33,560 bases of DNA from Clostridia bacterium (lineage in GTDB: Bacteria; Bacillota; Clostridia; Lachnospirales; WQUN01): the NCBI GenBank assembly GCA_025997155.1, contig BNUF01000008.1:1-33560 (forward strand), given 5' to 3'. The notes beneath the pieces are model-generated. The model worked only from the letters and a program-made list of their open reading frames with translations. It had not been told where the DNA came from and searched no databases. The position numbers were made by a program, and so were the translations under genes. Shown piece by piece: positions 26,030 to 33,560 of this stretch. Position 1 is the first letter of the stretch; each line of letters opens with the position of its first letter.

Positions 26030-26773
26030 ATGAACAACACTCAGATAATAACGCCCGACAACATAACTCTCGAATACAGAATCGCGGGCGCGGGTTCAAG
26101 GATTGCCGCCGCGTTTATCGATTTCGCGGTTCAGACTCTCCTGATTCTTATAATTATTATTGCCGCGTTCTACATATTTTTTTACGGCGACATTCGGAAC
26201 ATTACAGCCTCCGACTACTCTATGAACAAACTGTCGTGGGTGTCGAGCGTTCTGCTCCTGCTGGTTTTTATCATTCAATACTTCTACTTTATTTTAACAG
26301 AATTATTGCTAAACGGTCAAACTTTAGGCAAAAAAATTTTGGGGCTTCGGGCAATCCGCGACAACGGCGCGCCTCTCTCCCTCAAACACTCTATGATTCG
26401 CAACATACTGCGGCTTGTTATCGACAACGCCGCAATAGGGCTTATTCTTATAATCGTAAACAAAAAATCCAAGCGCATAGGCGATATGGCGGCGGGGACA
26501 ATCGTTATCGCCCAAAACAGCAAGCGCGTGACTCTCTCGGCGGACGATTTTGCGGTGTCCAGACAGGCAATCGCGGAGGAGTCAAACTTTGAAATCGACC
26601 AAAGGGAATACTATATACTCAAGGATTATTTCGCGCGGCGTTACGAATTTCTTGACGGCGGGGAACGCGCCCTTGCCCATTTGCGTATTTATTTCGCCGA
26701 AAAGTTTGACGAACCGAAGGAAACGTTCAGCGACTTTGAACTGGGTAAGATGATGCAGTCTTTCGAGAGGTGA
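26030..26773 (+). CDS. RDD family membrane protein
   Basis: This 247-aa protein contains an RDD domain. The first helix begins with the GSRIAAAFIDF motif (Arg and Asp), further spans follow near residues 35-58 and 75-100, and then comes the KILGLRAIRDNG segment. The last helix ends in KSKRIGDMAAGTIVI. A ~70-residue soluble tail follows. RDD proteins are frequent partners of SpoIIM/DUF95 in MoxR clusters; the function is unknown, with transport or envelope roles proposed. The ATG at 26030 follows AAGGAG. It ends 4 bases before polA. Confidence 0.9.
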   Translation: MNNTQIITPDNITLEYRIAGAGSRIAAAFIDFAVQTLLILIIIIAAFYIFFYGDIRNITASDYSMNKLSWVSSVLLLLVFIIQYFYFILTELLLNGQTLGKKILGLRAIRDNGAPLSLKHSMIRNILRLVIDNAAIGLILIIVNKKSKRIGDMAAGTIVIAQNSKRVTLSADDFAVSRQAIAEESNFEIDQREYYILKDYFARRYEFLDGGERALAHLRIYFAEKFDEPKETFSDFELGKMMQSFER

Positions 26774-26777
26774 GCGC

Positions 26778-29384
26778 GTGGAAAAGATACTTTTGATAGA
26801 CGGCAACAGCATAATCAACCGCGCCTTCTACGGGCTGCCGATTTTGACGAACAAGGACGGCGAGTACACCAACGCGGTGTACGGATTTATGAACATATTT
26901 TTCAGGCTTTTTGACGAGGCGGAGTATACCTACGCCGCCGTGGCGTTCGACAGGCGCGAACCAACTTTCCGCCACGAGAAAACGCCCGACTACAAGGGGA
27001 CGCGGAAACCTATGCCCGACGAACTGCGTCCGCAAATACCCCTGCTCAAAAGTCTGCTCACGAAGATGAACATATGCGCCATAGACAAAATCGGGTACGA
27101 GGCGGACGACCTTTTGGGGACGCTTGCCGCTAAGGCGGAGGCGGCGGGACTTCTCCCGACCGTCGTTTCGGGCGACAGGGATTTGCTTCAAACGGCGACA
27201 GACAAGACGCTCGTCCGCATACCAAAGACGAAGGGCGGCAAGACGGTTATAGAGGATTACTACGCGAAGGACGTGAAGGAAATCCTTGGGGTGACGCCGG
27301 CTGAATATATCGACGTAAAGGCGCTTATGGGGGACAAGTCCGACAATATAGCAGGCGTTGCGGGAATCGGCGACAAAACCGCCGTGAGTATCATTCAAAC
27401 CTACGGAAACATAGAAAACGCGGTAGAATGGGCGAAAGCGGAGGCGGCGAATAACCCGAAGGCGAAAAAGGTTATGGTATCTTTGGCGGGAGCGGAGGAA
27501 ATCCTGAAACTGTCGCGGTTTTTGTGCGAAATTTGCAAGAGCGCGCCTGTCGAGCTGAATCTCGCGCAAATGCGCGTGCGGGATATGTACAATCCGATTG
27601 CCTTTGAGGAAATCAAACGGTTAAATTTCAAAAAATTAGCGTCGCGTTTTGTCGAAAACGATATACACGAAAAAGTTATGGAAATGGCCGAGGCGACAAA
27701 AGAACCGGCAAAAATCGCCGCCAGCGCGTTCTTTATATCGGTTATATTCGGAGAACTGTTCGGCGTGTCGATTTTTGACGAAAATGGCGCAAGGTTTATA
27801 AAAACGAAAGATATTCACGAGTGCGGGGATTTTTTTGAAAGTGACGCGCCGAAAATCGCTATGGATTCAAAAAAAGATATCGTGTACCTTAGGAAACACG
27901 GCATAGCTCTAAAAAACATCATATTTGACGCGACGCTTGCGGGGTATCTCCTGAACTCGTCCAAGCAAACCTACAACTATGACGATTTGGCGTTCGATTA
28001 CCTCAACGAAAGTTTGCCGTCCTTTGCGTCCCTTGAGGGAAAAGGAAAGGAACGCAAAAAAAAGTTAGAGGATTTTGACGAGGAAGTCTTGACGAAATAT
28101 ACGGAGGACAACGCAAGGGTTTTGTACAATTCCTGCCAAACTATGAGAAACGAACTTCTTGCGAACGGGGAAAAGGAGCTGTACGAAACAGTCGAACTCC
28201 CCCTTGCGGCGGTTTTGGCGGATATGGAACTTTTGGGGATTCGCGTGGACAAGTCTGTTTTGGTAAAATACGGCGCGGCGTTGCAGGAACACATAACCGC
28301 CCTTGAGGAATCCATTTATGAGACCTGTGGGGAGGTGTTTAACATAAACTCTCCGTCACAGTTAGGCGTCGTCCTCTTTGAACACTTGAAACTGCCCCAC
28401 GGGAAGAAGTCAAAAACGGGATACTCCACGGCGGCGGATATTTTGTCAAAACTCCGCTACGCCCACCCCGCCGTCTCGAAAATACTCGAATACCGCACTT
28501 GCACAAAACTAAAATCCACCTACGCCGACGCGCTTATCCCGCTTATCGACAAGACGACCGAAAAAATCACGTCAACTTTTCACCAGACGGTGACGGAGAC
28601 GGGGCGGATTTCCTCAAGCGAACCGAATCTCCAAAACATTCCGATACGGCTTGAAATGGGGCGGGAACTCCGCAAGGCGTTTATCCCGTCGGAGGGTTAC
28701 GTTTTTATGAGTGCGGATTACAGCCAAATCGAACTCCGCGTTCTGGCGCATATGTCGGGCGACCCCGTGCTGATAGAGGCGTTTGCGGGAAATTCCGATA
28801 TTCACACACTCACCGCGTCACAGGTGTTCAAAGTCCCGATTGAGTCGGTGACACAAGACCAACGACGCGCCGCGAAAGCCGTCAATTTCGGAATAATTTA
28901 CGGAATCGGGGCGCATAGTCTGTCGGAAGACCTAAATATTTCACGCCAAGACGCCGATAAATATATAAAAGACTATTTTTTGGCGTATCCCTCCATAAAA
29001 AAATACCTTGACGGCTCTGTCGAATTCGCCAAGGAACACGGATACGCAAAGACAATTTTTGGCAGACGGCGCGAAATTCCCGAACTTTCCGAAAGCAACT
29101 TTTTCACGAGAGCTTTCGGCGAACGGGCGGCTATGAATATGCCCGTACAGGGGACCGCCGCCGACATAATCAAAAAAGCGATGATTGGCGTGTACAACGC
29201 GTTGCGGGGGAAGAAATCCCGCGTGATATTACAGATACACGACGAACTTTTGCTCGAGGTACACAAAGACGAGAAACAGGAAATTTTGGATATAGTAAAA
29301 AACGAAATGGAACACGCCGCAAGTCTTTCCGTGCCGCTGCCTGTTGACATTCATTTTGGGGATAACTGGTATGACGCTAAGTAG
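26778..29384 (+). CDS. polA: DNA polymerase I
   Basis: This 868-aa polymerase acts in Okazaki-fragment maturation and repair. Residues ~1-290 form the 5'-3' exonuclease/FEN domain, with LLIDGNSIINRAFYG at the start and GDRDLLQ further in. The central 3'-5' exonuclease-like domain lacks the DxE and later acidic residues, so proofreading is probably absent, as in Bacillus-type PolI. The polymerase domain has motif A DYSQIELR (Asp647), motif B RRAAKAVNFGIIYG (696-709) and motif C IHDELL (His821-Asp822). The start is GTG 26778 with an AGAGGTGAG site. Its 3' end overlaps coaE by 14 bases. Confidence 0.97.
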   Translation: MEKILLIDGNSIINRAFYGLPILTNKDGEYTNAVYGFMNIFFRLFDEAEYTYAAVAFDRREPTFRHEKTPDYKGTRKPMPDELRPQIPLLKSLLTKMNICAIDKIGYEADDLLGTLAAKAEAAGLLPTVVSGDRDLLQTATDKTLVRIPKTKGGKTVIEDYYAKDVKEILGVTPAEYIDVKALMGDKSDNIAGVAGIGDKTAVSIIQTYGNIENAVEWAKAEAANNPKAKKVMVSLAGAEEILKLSRFLCEICKSAPVELNLAQMRVRDMYNPIAFEEIKRLNFKKLASRFVENDIHEKVMEMAEATKEPAKIAASAFFISVIFGELFGVSIFDENGARFIKTKDIHECGDFFESDAPKIAMDSKKDIVYLRKHGIALKNIIFDATLAGYLLNSSKQTYNYDDLAFDYLNESLPSFASLEGKGKERKKKLEDFDEEVLTKYTEDNARVLYNSCQTMRNELLANGEKELYETVELPLAAVLADMELLGIRVDKSVLVKYGAALQEHITALEESIYETCGEVFNINSPSQLGVVLFEHLKLPHGKKSKTGYSTAADILSKLRYAHPAVSKILEYRTCTKLKSTYADALIPLIDKTTEKITSTFHQTVTETGRISSSEPNLQNIPIRLEMGRELRKAFIPSEGYVFMSADYSQIELRVLAHMSGDPVLIEAFAGNSDIHTLTASQVFKVPIESVTQDQRRAAKAVNFGIIYGIGAHSLSEDLNISRQDADKYIKDYFLAYPSIKKYLDGSVEFAKEHGYAKTIFGRRREIPELSESNFFTRAFGERAAMNMPVQGTAADIIKKAMIGVYNALRGKKSRVILQIHDELLLEVHKDEKQEILDIVKNEMEHAASLSVPLPVDIHFGDNWYDAK

Positions 29385-29988
29385 AGTTATAGGTGTTACG
29401 GGAAATTCGGGGAGCGGAAAAAGCCTTGTGTCAAGCCTTATCGTCGGCTACGCGAAGGAACGCGGGGTTACGGCGGTGATACTTGACGCGGACAAAATCG
29501 CCCACGGCGTACTGCTCAAAAACTCCCCCGCCTATCCCGAGGTGGTAGGTCTTTTCGGAGACAAAATACTAGACGCGGACGGCGAAATCAACCGTAAGAA
29601 AATCGCCGAAATCGTGTTCAGCAACAAGGAAATGCTTGCGAAACACACGGCAATCACTCACAAATATATAGCGAAACTTATGACAGACAGGCTAAACGAA
29701 CTTAAAAAGGAATATGAAATCGTCGTAATGGACGTGCCTCTTCTGATTGAGGCGAACCTCCACCGCGAGTGCGACTACGTTTGGCTTCTCTCAAGCGAGT
29801 ACGACACCAAAGTCACCCGCATAATATCCCGCGACAACCTCTCGTATGAGCAGGCGAAGGCGCGGATTTCGTCCCAGAACACGCAGGCGGCCCTTTCCGC
29901 TTACGCCGACTTTATCCTTGAAAACAACGGAAACATACGCGAACTGCTGGTCCTTGTCACGGACGAACTTCACAGGATTTTGAATTAA
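29371..29988 (+). CDS. coaE: Dephospho-CoA kinase
   Basis: This 205-aa enzyme phosphorylates dephospho-CoA in the last step of coenzyme A synthesis. The P-loop is GNSGSGKS (residues ~11-18), followed by LDADKIAH and the family motif VVMDVPLLIEA. The start chosen is ATG 29371, inside the last codons of polA, which places the P-loop at the usual distance. The polA-coaE arrangement is common in Firmicutes, so the two are probably co-transcribed. Confidence 0.92.
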   Translation: MTLSRVIGVTGNSGSGKSLVSSLIVGYAKERGVTAVILDADKIAHGVLLKNSPAYPEVVGLFGDKILDADGEINRKKIAEIVFSNKEMLAKHTAITHKYIAKLMTDRLNELKKEYEIVVMDVPLLIEANLHRECDYVWLLSSEYDTKVTRIISRDNLSYEQAKARISSQNTQAALSAYADFILENNGNIRELLVLVTDELHRILN

Positions 29989-29999
29989 GGAGTATATAT

Positions 30000-31517
30000 A
30001 TGAAGAAGTTAATTTTACTCACGTTTATGCTGCTCGCGTTTTCGGCCTGCACCCCAAAAACGCCCGAGCAGGCGGAGGAGCGGCCGGCAATAGCTCCTGC
30101 CGCGCAAACCTCCCAAAGCGCGGAGGAAAAAGTATACGGCGGAGAAATCAGCTTGTCGATGCGTCTGCCGCAGACGCTCAACCCGATACTCAACACGGAA
30201 ACCTCCGTGGACAGCATATTGTCGCTTATTTTTGAACCCTTGTTCAATATCTCAAACGATTTCACGGTAACGCCGAATATCGCGGAAAGTTACGCACTCT
30301 CCGCCGACGGACTTTCGGCGACGATAACCTTGTCCCCTTCAAAATGGAGCGACGGAACGCCCGTAACCGCGGACGACTTTGTATACACGGTTTCCGCAAT
30401 CAAAAACGCCCCCGAAAAGTCAATCTACAAGGCGAACACAGAGAACATAGACAAATGTACGGCAATTGACGAACGCACCGTGCGGGTGAGTTTCCGCCGC
30501 GTGTACGCGGGAATGGAATACAACTTTGTGTTCCCGCTTATCCCGAAACACTACTATGAAGGGCAGTCCGACAAGGATATGAGTCCGCTTGGAAACGGCG
30601 CGTATGAGTTCGCCTCCTACGAAGCTCCCGAAAAACTCACCTTAAAAGCGTCCGAGGCGAACGGAAAACCGTATATCGCCGCCGTCAACGTGCTTATCAC
30701 CCCGGAGGCGCAAAACGATTTGTACGCCTTTGACCAAAACATTACCGACGTTTTAGCGACGGATTTCTACACCTGGAGCAAGTACAGAAGTTCCAAGAGC
30801 GTTAATTCAGTCGAAATCAACACGACATATTTCGACTTTATCGGCTTCAACACCGCGAAAAAATTCGCCGACTCGGACTTGCGCGAACTTGTCGCCGTTT
30901 CCGCCGACACAGACGAATATATAACGAACGTGTATCTTTCCCACGCGGCAAAGGCGCAAGTCCCCGTGAATCCCGATTCTTTCGCGTATGATAAAACGCT
31001 GCCCGAGGTGAGGTTCGACCCCGAACGGGCGAAAACCTTAGCAAAAGAAGGCACTGCTTTTAACATATTAATAAACGAGGAAAACGACGAACGCGCCAAA
31101 ATCGCCGAAAATATCAAGAAAAATCTGTCGAATGTCGGAGTTACCGCGAACATTGAAAGCGTCCCCTACGACGCCTACGTCTCACGCGTAAACTCACGCG
31201 ACTATGACGCGTTTGTCGGCGGGTTCTACCTCCAGCCTTTCCCCGACCTTTCTTTTATATATCATTCGGGCGGGAACTTATTCGGCTACGGCAACCCCGA
31301 AATGGACGCCGCGCTTGCCGCCGTCTTCACCGCCGCGGGGAACGAAACTTTGTTGTCGAGCCTAAAAGACGTGCAAAGTATCGCGCAAAAAGATATGCCG
31401 CTGTACGGGCTGTGCTTTACCAAACACACCCTCTTCACTTCCAAAAAAATACAGGACGTTTCCGCAACCTCCATAAACAATATCTACTCTAATATCCGCG
31501 AATGGAATATAAAATGA
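30000..31517 (+). CDS. Solute-binding lipoprotein, family 5 (peptide/nickel type), orphan
   Basis: This 505-aa protein has a lipoprotein signal (AFSAC, Cys17) and then the family-5 solute-binding domain in normal order. The N-terminal part has TLNPILNTETSVDSIL, IFEPLF and WSDGTPVTADDFVYT. The middle has PLGNGAYEF, and the C-terminal half ends with SIAQKDMPLYGLCF. It should bind a peptide or similar solute outside the membrane. No permease or ATPase is adjacent, so it may feed the Opp system encoded upstream or act as a sensor; this is inference. ATG 30000 follows TAAGGAG, which overlaps the coaE stop. Its own stop overlaps the next start as ATGA. Confidence 0.9.
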   Translation: MKKLILLTFMLLAFSACTPKTPEQAEERPAIAPAAQTSQSAEEKVYGGEISLSMRLPQTLNPILNTETSVDSILSLIFEPLFNISNDFTVTPNIAESYALSADGLSATITLSPSKWSDGTPVTADDFVYTVSAIKNAPEKSIYKANTENIDKCTAIDERTVRVSFRRVYAGMEYNFVFPLIPKHYYEGQSDKDMSPLGNGAYEFASYEAPEKLTLKASEANGKPYIAAVNVLITPEAQNDLYAFDQNITDVLATDFYTWSKYRSSKSVNSVEINTTYFDFIGFNTAKKFADSDLRELVAVSADTDEYITNVYLSHAAKAQVPVNPDSFAYDKTLPEVRFDPERAKTLAKEGTAFNILINEENDERAKIAENIKKNLSNVGVTANIESVPYDAYVSRVNSRDYDAFVGGFYLQPFPDLSFIYHSGGNLFGYGNPEMDAALAAVFTAAGNETLLSSLKDVQSIAQKDMPLYGLCFTKHTLFTSKKIQDVSATSINNIYSNIREWNIK

Positions 31518-31819
31518 ATGATACAGACGTATACAAAATATCCGAAATCAGAGAAAAACTTGAACCCGTATTCCGCGAACACGGCGTAAAAAGCGCTATC
31601 CTCTTTGGTTCATACGCGAAAGGCGATGCGCGTCCGCACAGCGACGTCGACATTCTTGTGGACAGCGGACGGCGCGGACTTTCTTTTGTCGGATTAATCG
31701 GATACGCTAGCGACGCTTTGCAAAAAGAAGTTGACCTAATCGACGTACACTATGTAAGACCTGATTCTTATGTTGACCACGAGATTCATAATACAGGAGT
31801 GCGGATATATGGGAAATAA
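31514..31819 (+). CDS. MNT-type nucleotidyltransferase antitoxin (MntA-like)
   Basis: This 101-aa minimal nucleotidyltransferase has the motif GSX10DXD intact: Gly32-Ser33 and Asp44-Asp46. In the HepT/MntA systems described so far, such proteins neutralise the HEPN toxin by adding AMP to the tyrosine of its RX4HXY motif. The ATG at 31514 overlaps the TGA of the upstream lipoprotein gene. Its own 3' end overlaps the HEPN gene by 11 bases. Confidence 0.9.
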   Translation: MNDTDVYKISEIREKLEPVFREHGVKSAILFGSYAKGDARPHSDVDILVDSGRRGLSFVGLIGYASDALQKEVDLIDVHYVRPDSYVDHEIHNTGVRIYGK

Positions 31820-32144
31820 GAATCTGTTTATAATTAAAAAATTTCTCAAATATATTGAAAAGATTTTTGCGTATCGCGGAGATTGTGAATTTTCCGAATT
31901 TGTCGCCGACGAAAAACTTGCGGAGGCTTGCGTGTTCAACCTAATCCAAATAGGGGAACTGGTACGTCGGCTTGACGACGAGTTCAAGGAAGCACACCCC
32001 CAAATACATTGGGGAAGCATATATAATTTGCGGAATAGGATTGTCCATGATTATGAAGGAATAGACTTTGAAATCATATGGGATATTATTGCAAACGACT
32101 TGCCCGCCTTAAAATTACAATTTACCGCCATAAAAGGAGAGTGA
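31809..32144 (+). CDS. HEPN domain toxin (HepT-like, DUF86)
   Basis: This 111-aa all-helical protein of the HEPN/DUF86 family has its RNase motif RX4HXY complete: Arg75, His80 and Tyr82, in RNRIVHDY. It is the expected toxin partner of the MNT protein before it. The start is ATG 31809, within the MNT gene; an in-frame start 13 codons upstream would overlap further and is less likely. Function as an RNA-targeting toxin is inferred from family precedent. Confidence 0.9.
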   Translation: MGNKNLFIIKKFLKYIEKIFAYRGDCEFSEFVADEKLAEACVFNLIQIGELVRRLDDEFKEAHPQIHWGSIYNLRNRIVHDYEGIDFEIIWDIIANDLPALKLQFTAIKGE

Positions 32145-32149
32145 GAGAA

Positions 32150-33133
32150 TTGGCTGACGTTCCCGAACTGCGAAAAGACTTTTTAACGGGGCTGTACGTA
32201 ACTATATCAGAGGCGCGGGGAAACCGCCCGTATATGTTTAACAATATTGCGGAGTTTGCGGAAGAATCGGGCGCGTCGTCTAAATGCCCGTTTTGCCCCG
32301 AAAATTCGGAACTTATGCCCGAAACGGTATACACGACTCCTAACGGGTTGGTTCGTGTAATCCCGAACAAGTATATGGCGTTTTCTTCCGAATCGCCGAC
32401 GGCGTATGGATTTCACGAGGTCGTCATAGACACCTTGGAACACAAAAAAAGAGTTACCGAGATGAAGATTGCCGAACTTTTTGAAGTGTTTTTTGCGATT
32501 CAGCAAAGGTTAAGGCATTACGCGGGCGATGAGAGGATAAAATACGTACAGGTAATCAAAAACGACGGAAAATCGGCGGGCGCGTCCCTTCGCCACCTGC
32601 ATTGGCAGATTTTCGCGATGTCGTTTCTTCCCGAACGCCCGCAAAAAATACAAAACAATTTTTTGAAATATCATAGGCAGACAAAATCCTGTTTCTTTTG
32701 CGACCGAGGAAAAATGGAAATTCTTAAGGTGGCGGAAAATAACGCGTTTATTGCGTACTGCCCCTTTGCGTCGACATACACGAATATGGTAAATATTGCC
32801 CCGAAACGGCACGTGTCCGATTTTGGCAGTTTCACAAAAGACGAGCTGAAATACCTTTCCCAGATTTTCAAAGTCTGCGTGTCGGCGCTTCGCGCTCTGG
32901 TTCCGAATATCGCGTATAACGTGTGTTTCCAAAACGCGCTGTACAATACCGAATCTCCGGAAAAGGAAGACGAGGAAAACGAATTTAGCGGAGGGCATTT
33001 TTTCCTCCAGATTATCCCGCGAATTTCAAATATGGCGGGGTTTGAGTTCGCGACGGATTGCTATATAAATTCCGTTCGCCCTGAAAAAACTTGCGAACTG
33101 TTGAAAAATATTATAAAAAACGGAAAGACTTAA
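32150..33133 (+). CDS. GalT-like (HIT superfamily) nucleotidyltransferase
   Basis: This 327-aa protein resembles galactose-1-phosphate uridylyltransferase. It has two CxxC zinc-type motifs (Cys46/Cys49 and Cys181/Cys184) and the active-site H-x-H-x-Q in RHLHWQIFA (His149, His151, Gln153). The start is TTG 32150, giving the N-terminus M-A-D-V-P-E-L-R, with AGGAGAG at 32135-32141. An open ATG frame upstream overlaps the HEPN gene and does not look native. The substrate could be a sugar-1-phosphate or another nucleotide. No galactose genes lie nearby, so I do not give a gal symbol. It ends 33 bases before ftsH. Confidence 0.83.
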   Translation: MADVPELRKDFLTGLYVTISEARGNRPYMFNNIAEFAEESGASSKCPFCPENSELMPETVYTTPNGLVRVIPNKYMAFSSESPTAYGFHEVVIDTLEHKKRVTEMKIAELFEVFFAIQQRLRHYAGDERIKYVQVIKNDGKSAGASLRHLHWQIFAMSFLPERPQKIQNNFLKYHRQTKSCFFCDRGKMEILKVAENNAFIAYCPFASTYTNMVNIAPKRHVSDFGSFTKDELKYLSQIFKVCVSALRALVPNIAYNVCFQNALYNTESPEKEDEENEFSGGHFFLQIIPRISNMAGFEFATDCYINSVRPEKTCELLKNIIKNGKT

Positions 33134-33166
33134 ATAGATGTTGTTTTAAGAAAATAGGAGTACAAT

Positions 33167-33560
33167 ATGAGTCCTCAGCAAAGAAAGACTTTTTTCATCA
33201 TAGCGTGTGTGCTTCTTGTCTTTACACTCTTGATGACGGTAAGAAGTGCGGTCGACGCGCAGACTAATAACCCTGAGAAGATAAAATATAACGAATTCTT
33301 AAAGATGCTCGAAAAAGGCGAGATTGAGTCCGTCGACCTCCTCCCCGACAAGATAGTTATTTACCCGAAATTCGACGAGGAACACGAGAAGGAAAAAGAG
33401 GAATTTATCGCCAGCTTTAAGAAAAATTACCCTATTTTGGCGAACAACGAAACGGCGATAGAAAACGCCGTAAGCTCCTTTGAAACGAAATATTACACGG
33501 GTCCTCTAAACGACCCGACGCTTGTGGCGAAACTCACCGAAAGCGGAGTCGAGTTTACGA
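33167..33560 (+). CDS. ftsH: ATP-dependent zinc metalloprotease FtsH, N-terminal fragment (runs off window)
   Basis: The frame is open from ATG 33167 to the end of the window (131 residues) behind a TAGGAG site. The short basic N-terminus is followed by a membrane span (residues ~8-26). An extracytoplasmic domain then has the FtsH N-terminal pattern around KYNEFLKMLEKGEIESVDL and ESGVEF. The ATPase and protease domains lie beyond the window, so the identity rests on the N-terminal domain alone. Confidence 0.82.
   Translation, partial: MSPQQRKTFFIIACVLLVFTLLMTVRSAVDAQTNNPEKIKYNEFLKMLEKGEIESVDLLPDKIVIYPKFDEEHEKEKEEFIASFKKNYPILANNETAIENAVSSFETKYYTGPLNDPTLVAKLTESGVEFT

Noticed and set aside
26727..27569. 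Minus-strand open frame of 280 codons
   Set aside because: It is antisense to the polA exonuclease domain and has no recognisable domain.
1..33560. CRISPR arrays, insertion sequences, prophage genes, rRNA genes
   Set aside because: I saw no regularly spaced direct repeats, transposase or integrase motifs, phage structural genes or rRNA-like sequence.

Overview
The window looks like a chromosomal segment from a low-to-mid GC Gram-positive bacterium of the Clostridia type. The basis is the dnaG-rpoD pair, SpoIIM, DUF378 and DUF5696 proteins, a type-3 prolyl-tRNA synthetase, frequent TTG starts behind strong Shine-Dalgarno sites, and lipoprotein-type solute-binding proteins. The species cannot be named from this sequence. 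Coding density is very high, and no stretch over 300 bases lacks a gene.

Layout. (1) 1-3072 holds the 3' end of a DUF5696-type protein and two MalFG-type sugar ABC permeases. (2) 3062-5149 holds a small unknown beta-rich protein, proS, and a strongly promoted CAU-anticodon tRNA with a 12-bp inverted repeat between promoter and tRNA. A small DUF378 membrane protein follows at 5226-5453. (3) 5494-11162 is a complete peptide (Opp/Dpp-type) ABC transporter operon, oppB-C-D-F, followed by a solute-binding lipoprotein. (4) 11164-17731, on the minus strand, holds a membrane-anchored GH5 cellulase-like enzyme, thrS, dnaG and rpoD. (5) 17856-23027 is a MoxR/DUF58 cluster: membrane protein, DUF4129-like, DUF4350-like, a 50-aa ORF, MoxR ATPase and DUF58. 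A type II restriction-modification pair resembling NgoBV/NlaIV follows in the same direction (23046-25059). The usual partners SpoIIM (minus) and RDD (plus) lie on its far side. (6) 26778-31517 holds polA, coaE and an orphan family-5 solute-binding lipoprotein. (7) 31514-32144 is a HEPN/MNT (HepT/MntA-like) toxin-antitoxin pair. A GalT-like nucleotidyltransferase follows, and then the start of ftsH, cut by the window edge.

The most striking observation is the binding protein of the peptide transporter (9465-11126). Its family-5 domain appears to be circularly permuted. After an ordinary lipoprotein signal and Thr-rich linker, the protein begins with what is normally the middle and C-terminal part of the fold. 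The canonical N-terminal part is attached at the C-terminus, all in one reading frame. This is either a genuine in-gene segment swap giving a permuted OppA, or an assembly artefact, and read-level evidence would settle it. Secondary points of interest are the operator-like inverted repeat at the tRNA promoter, the restriction-modification pair lodged inside the MoxR cluster, the 50-aa ORF in that cluster, and the toxin-antitoxin pair translationally coupled to a solute-binding protein.
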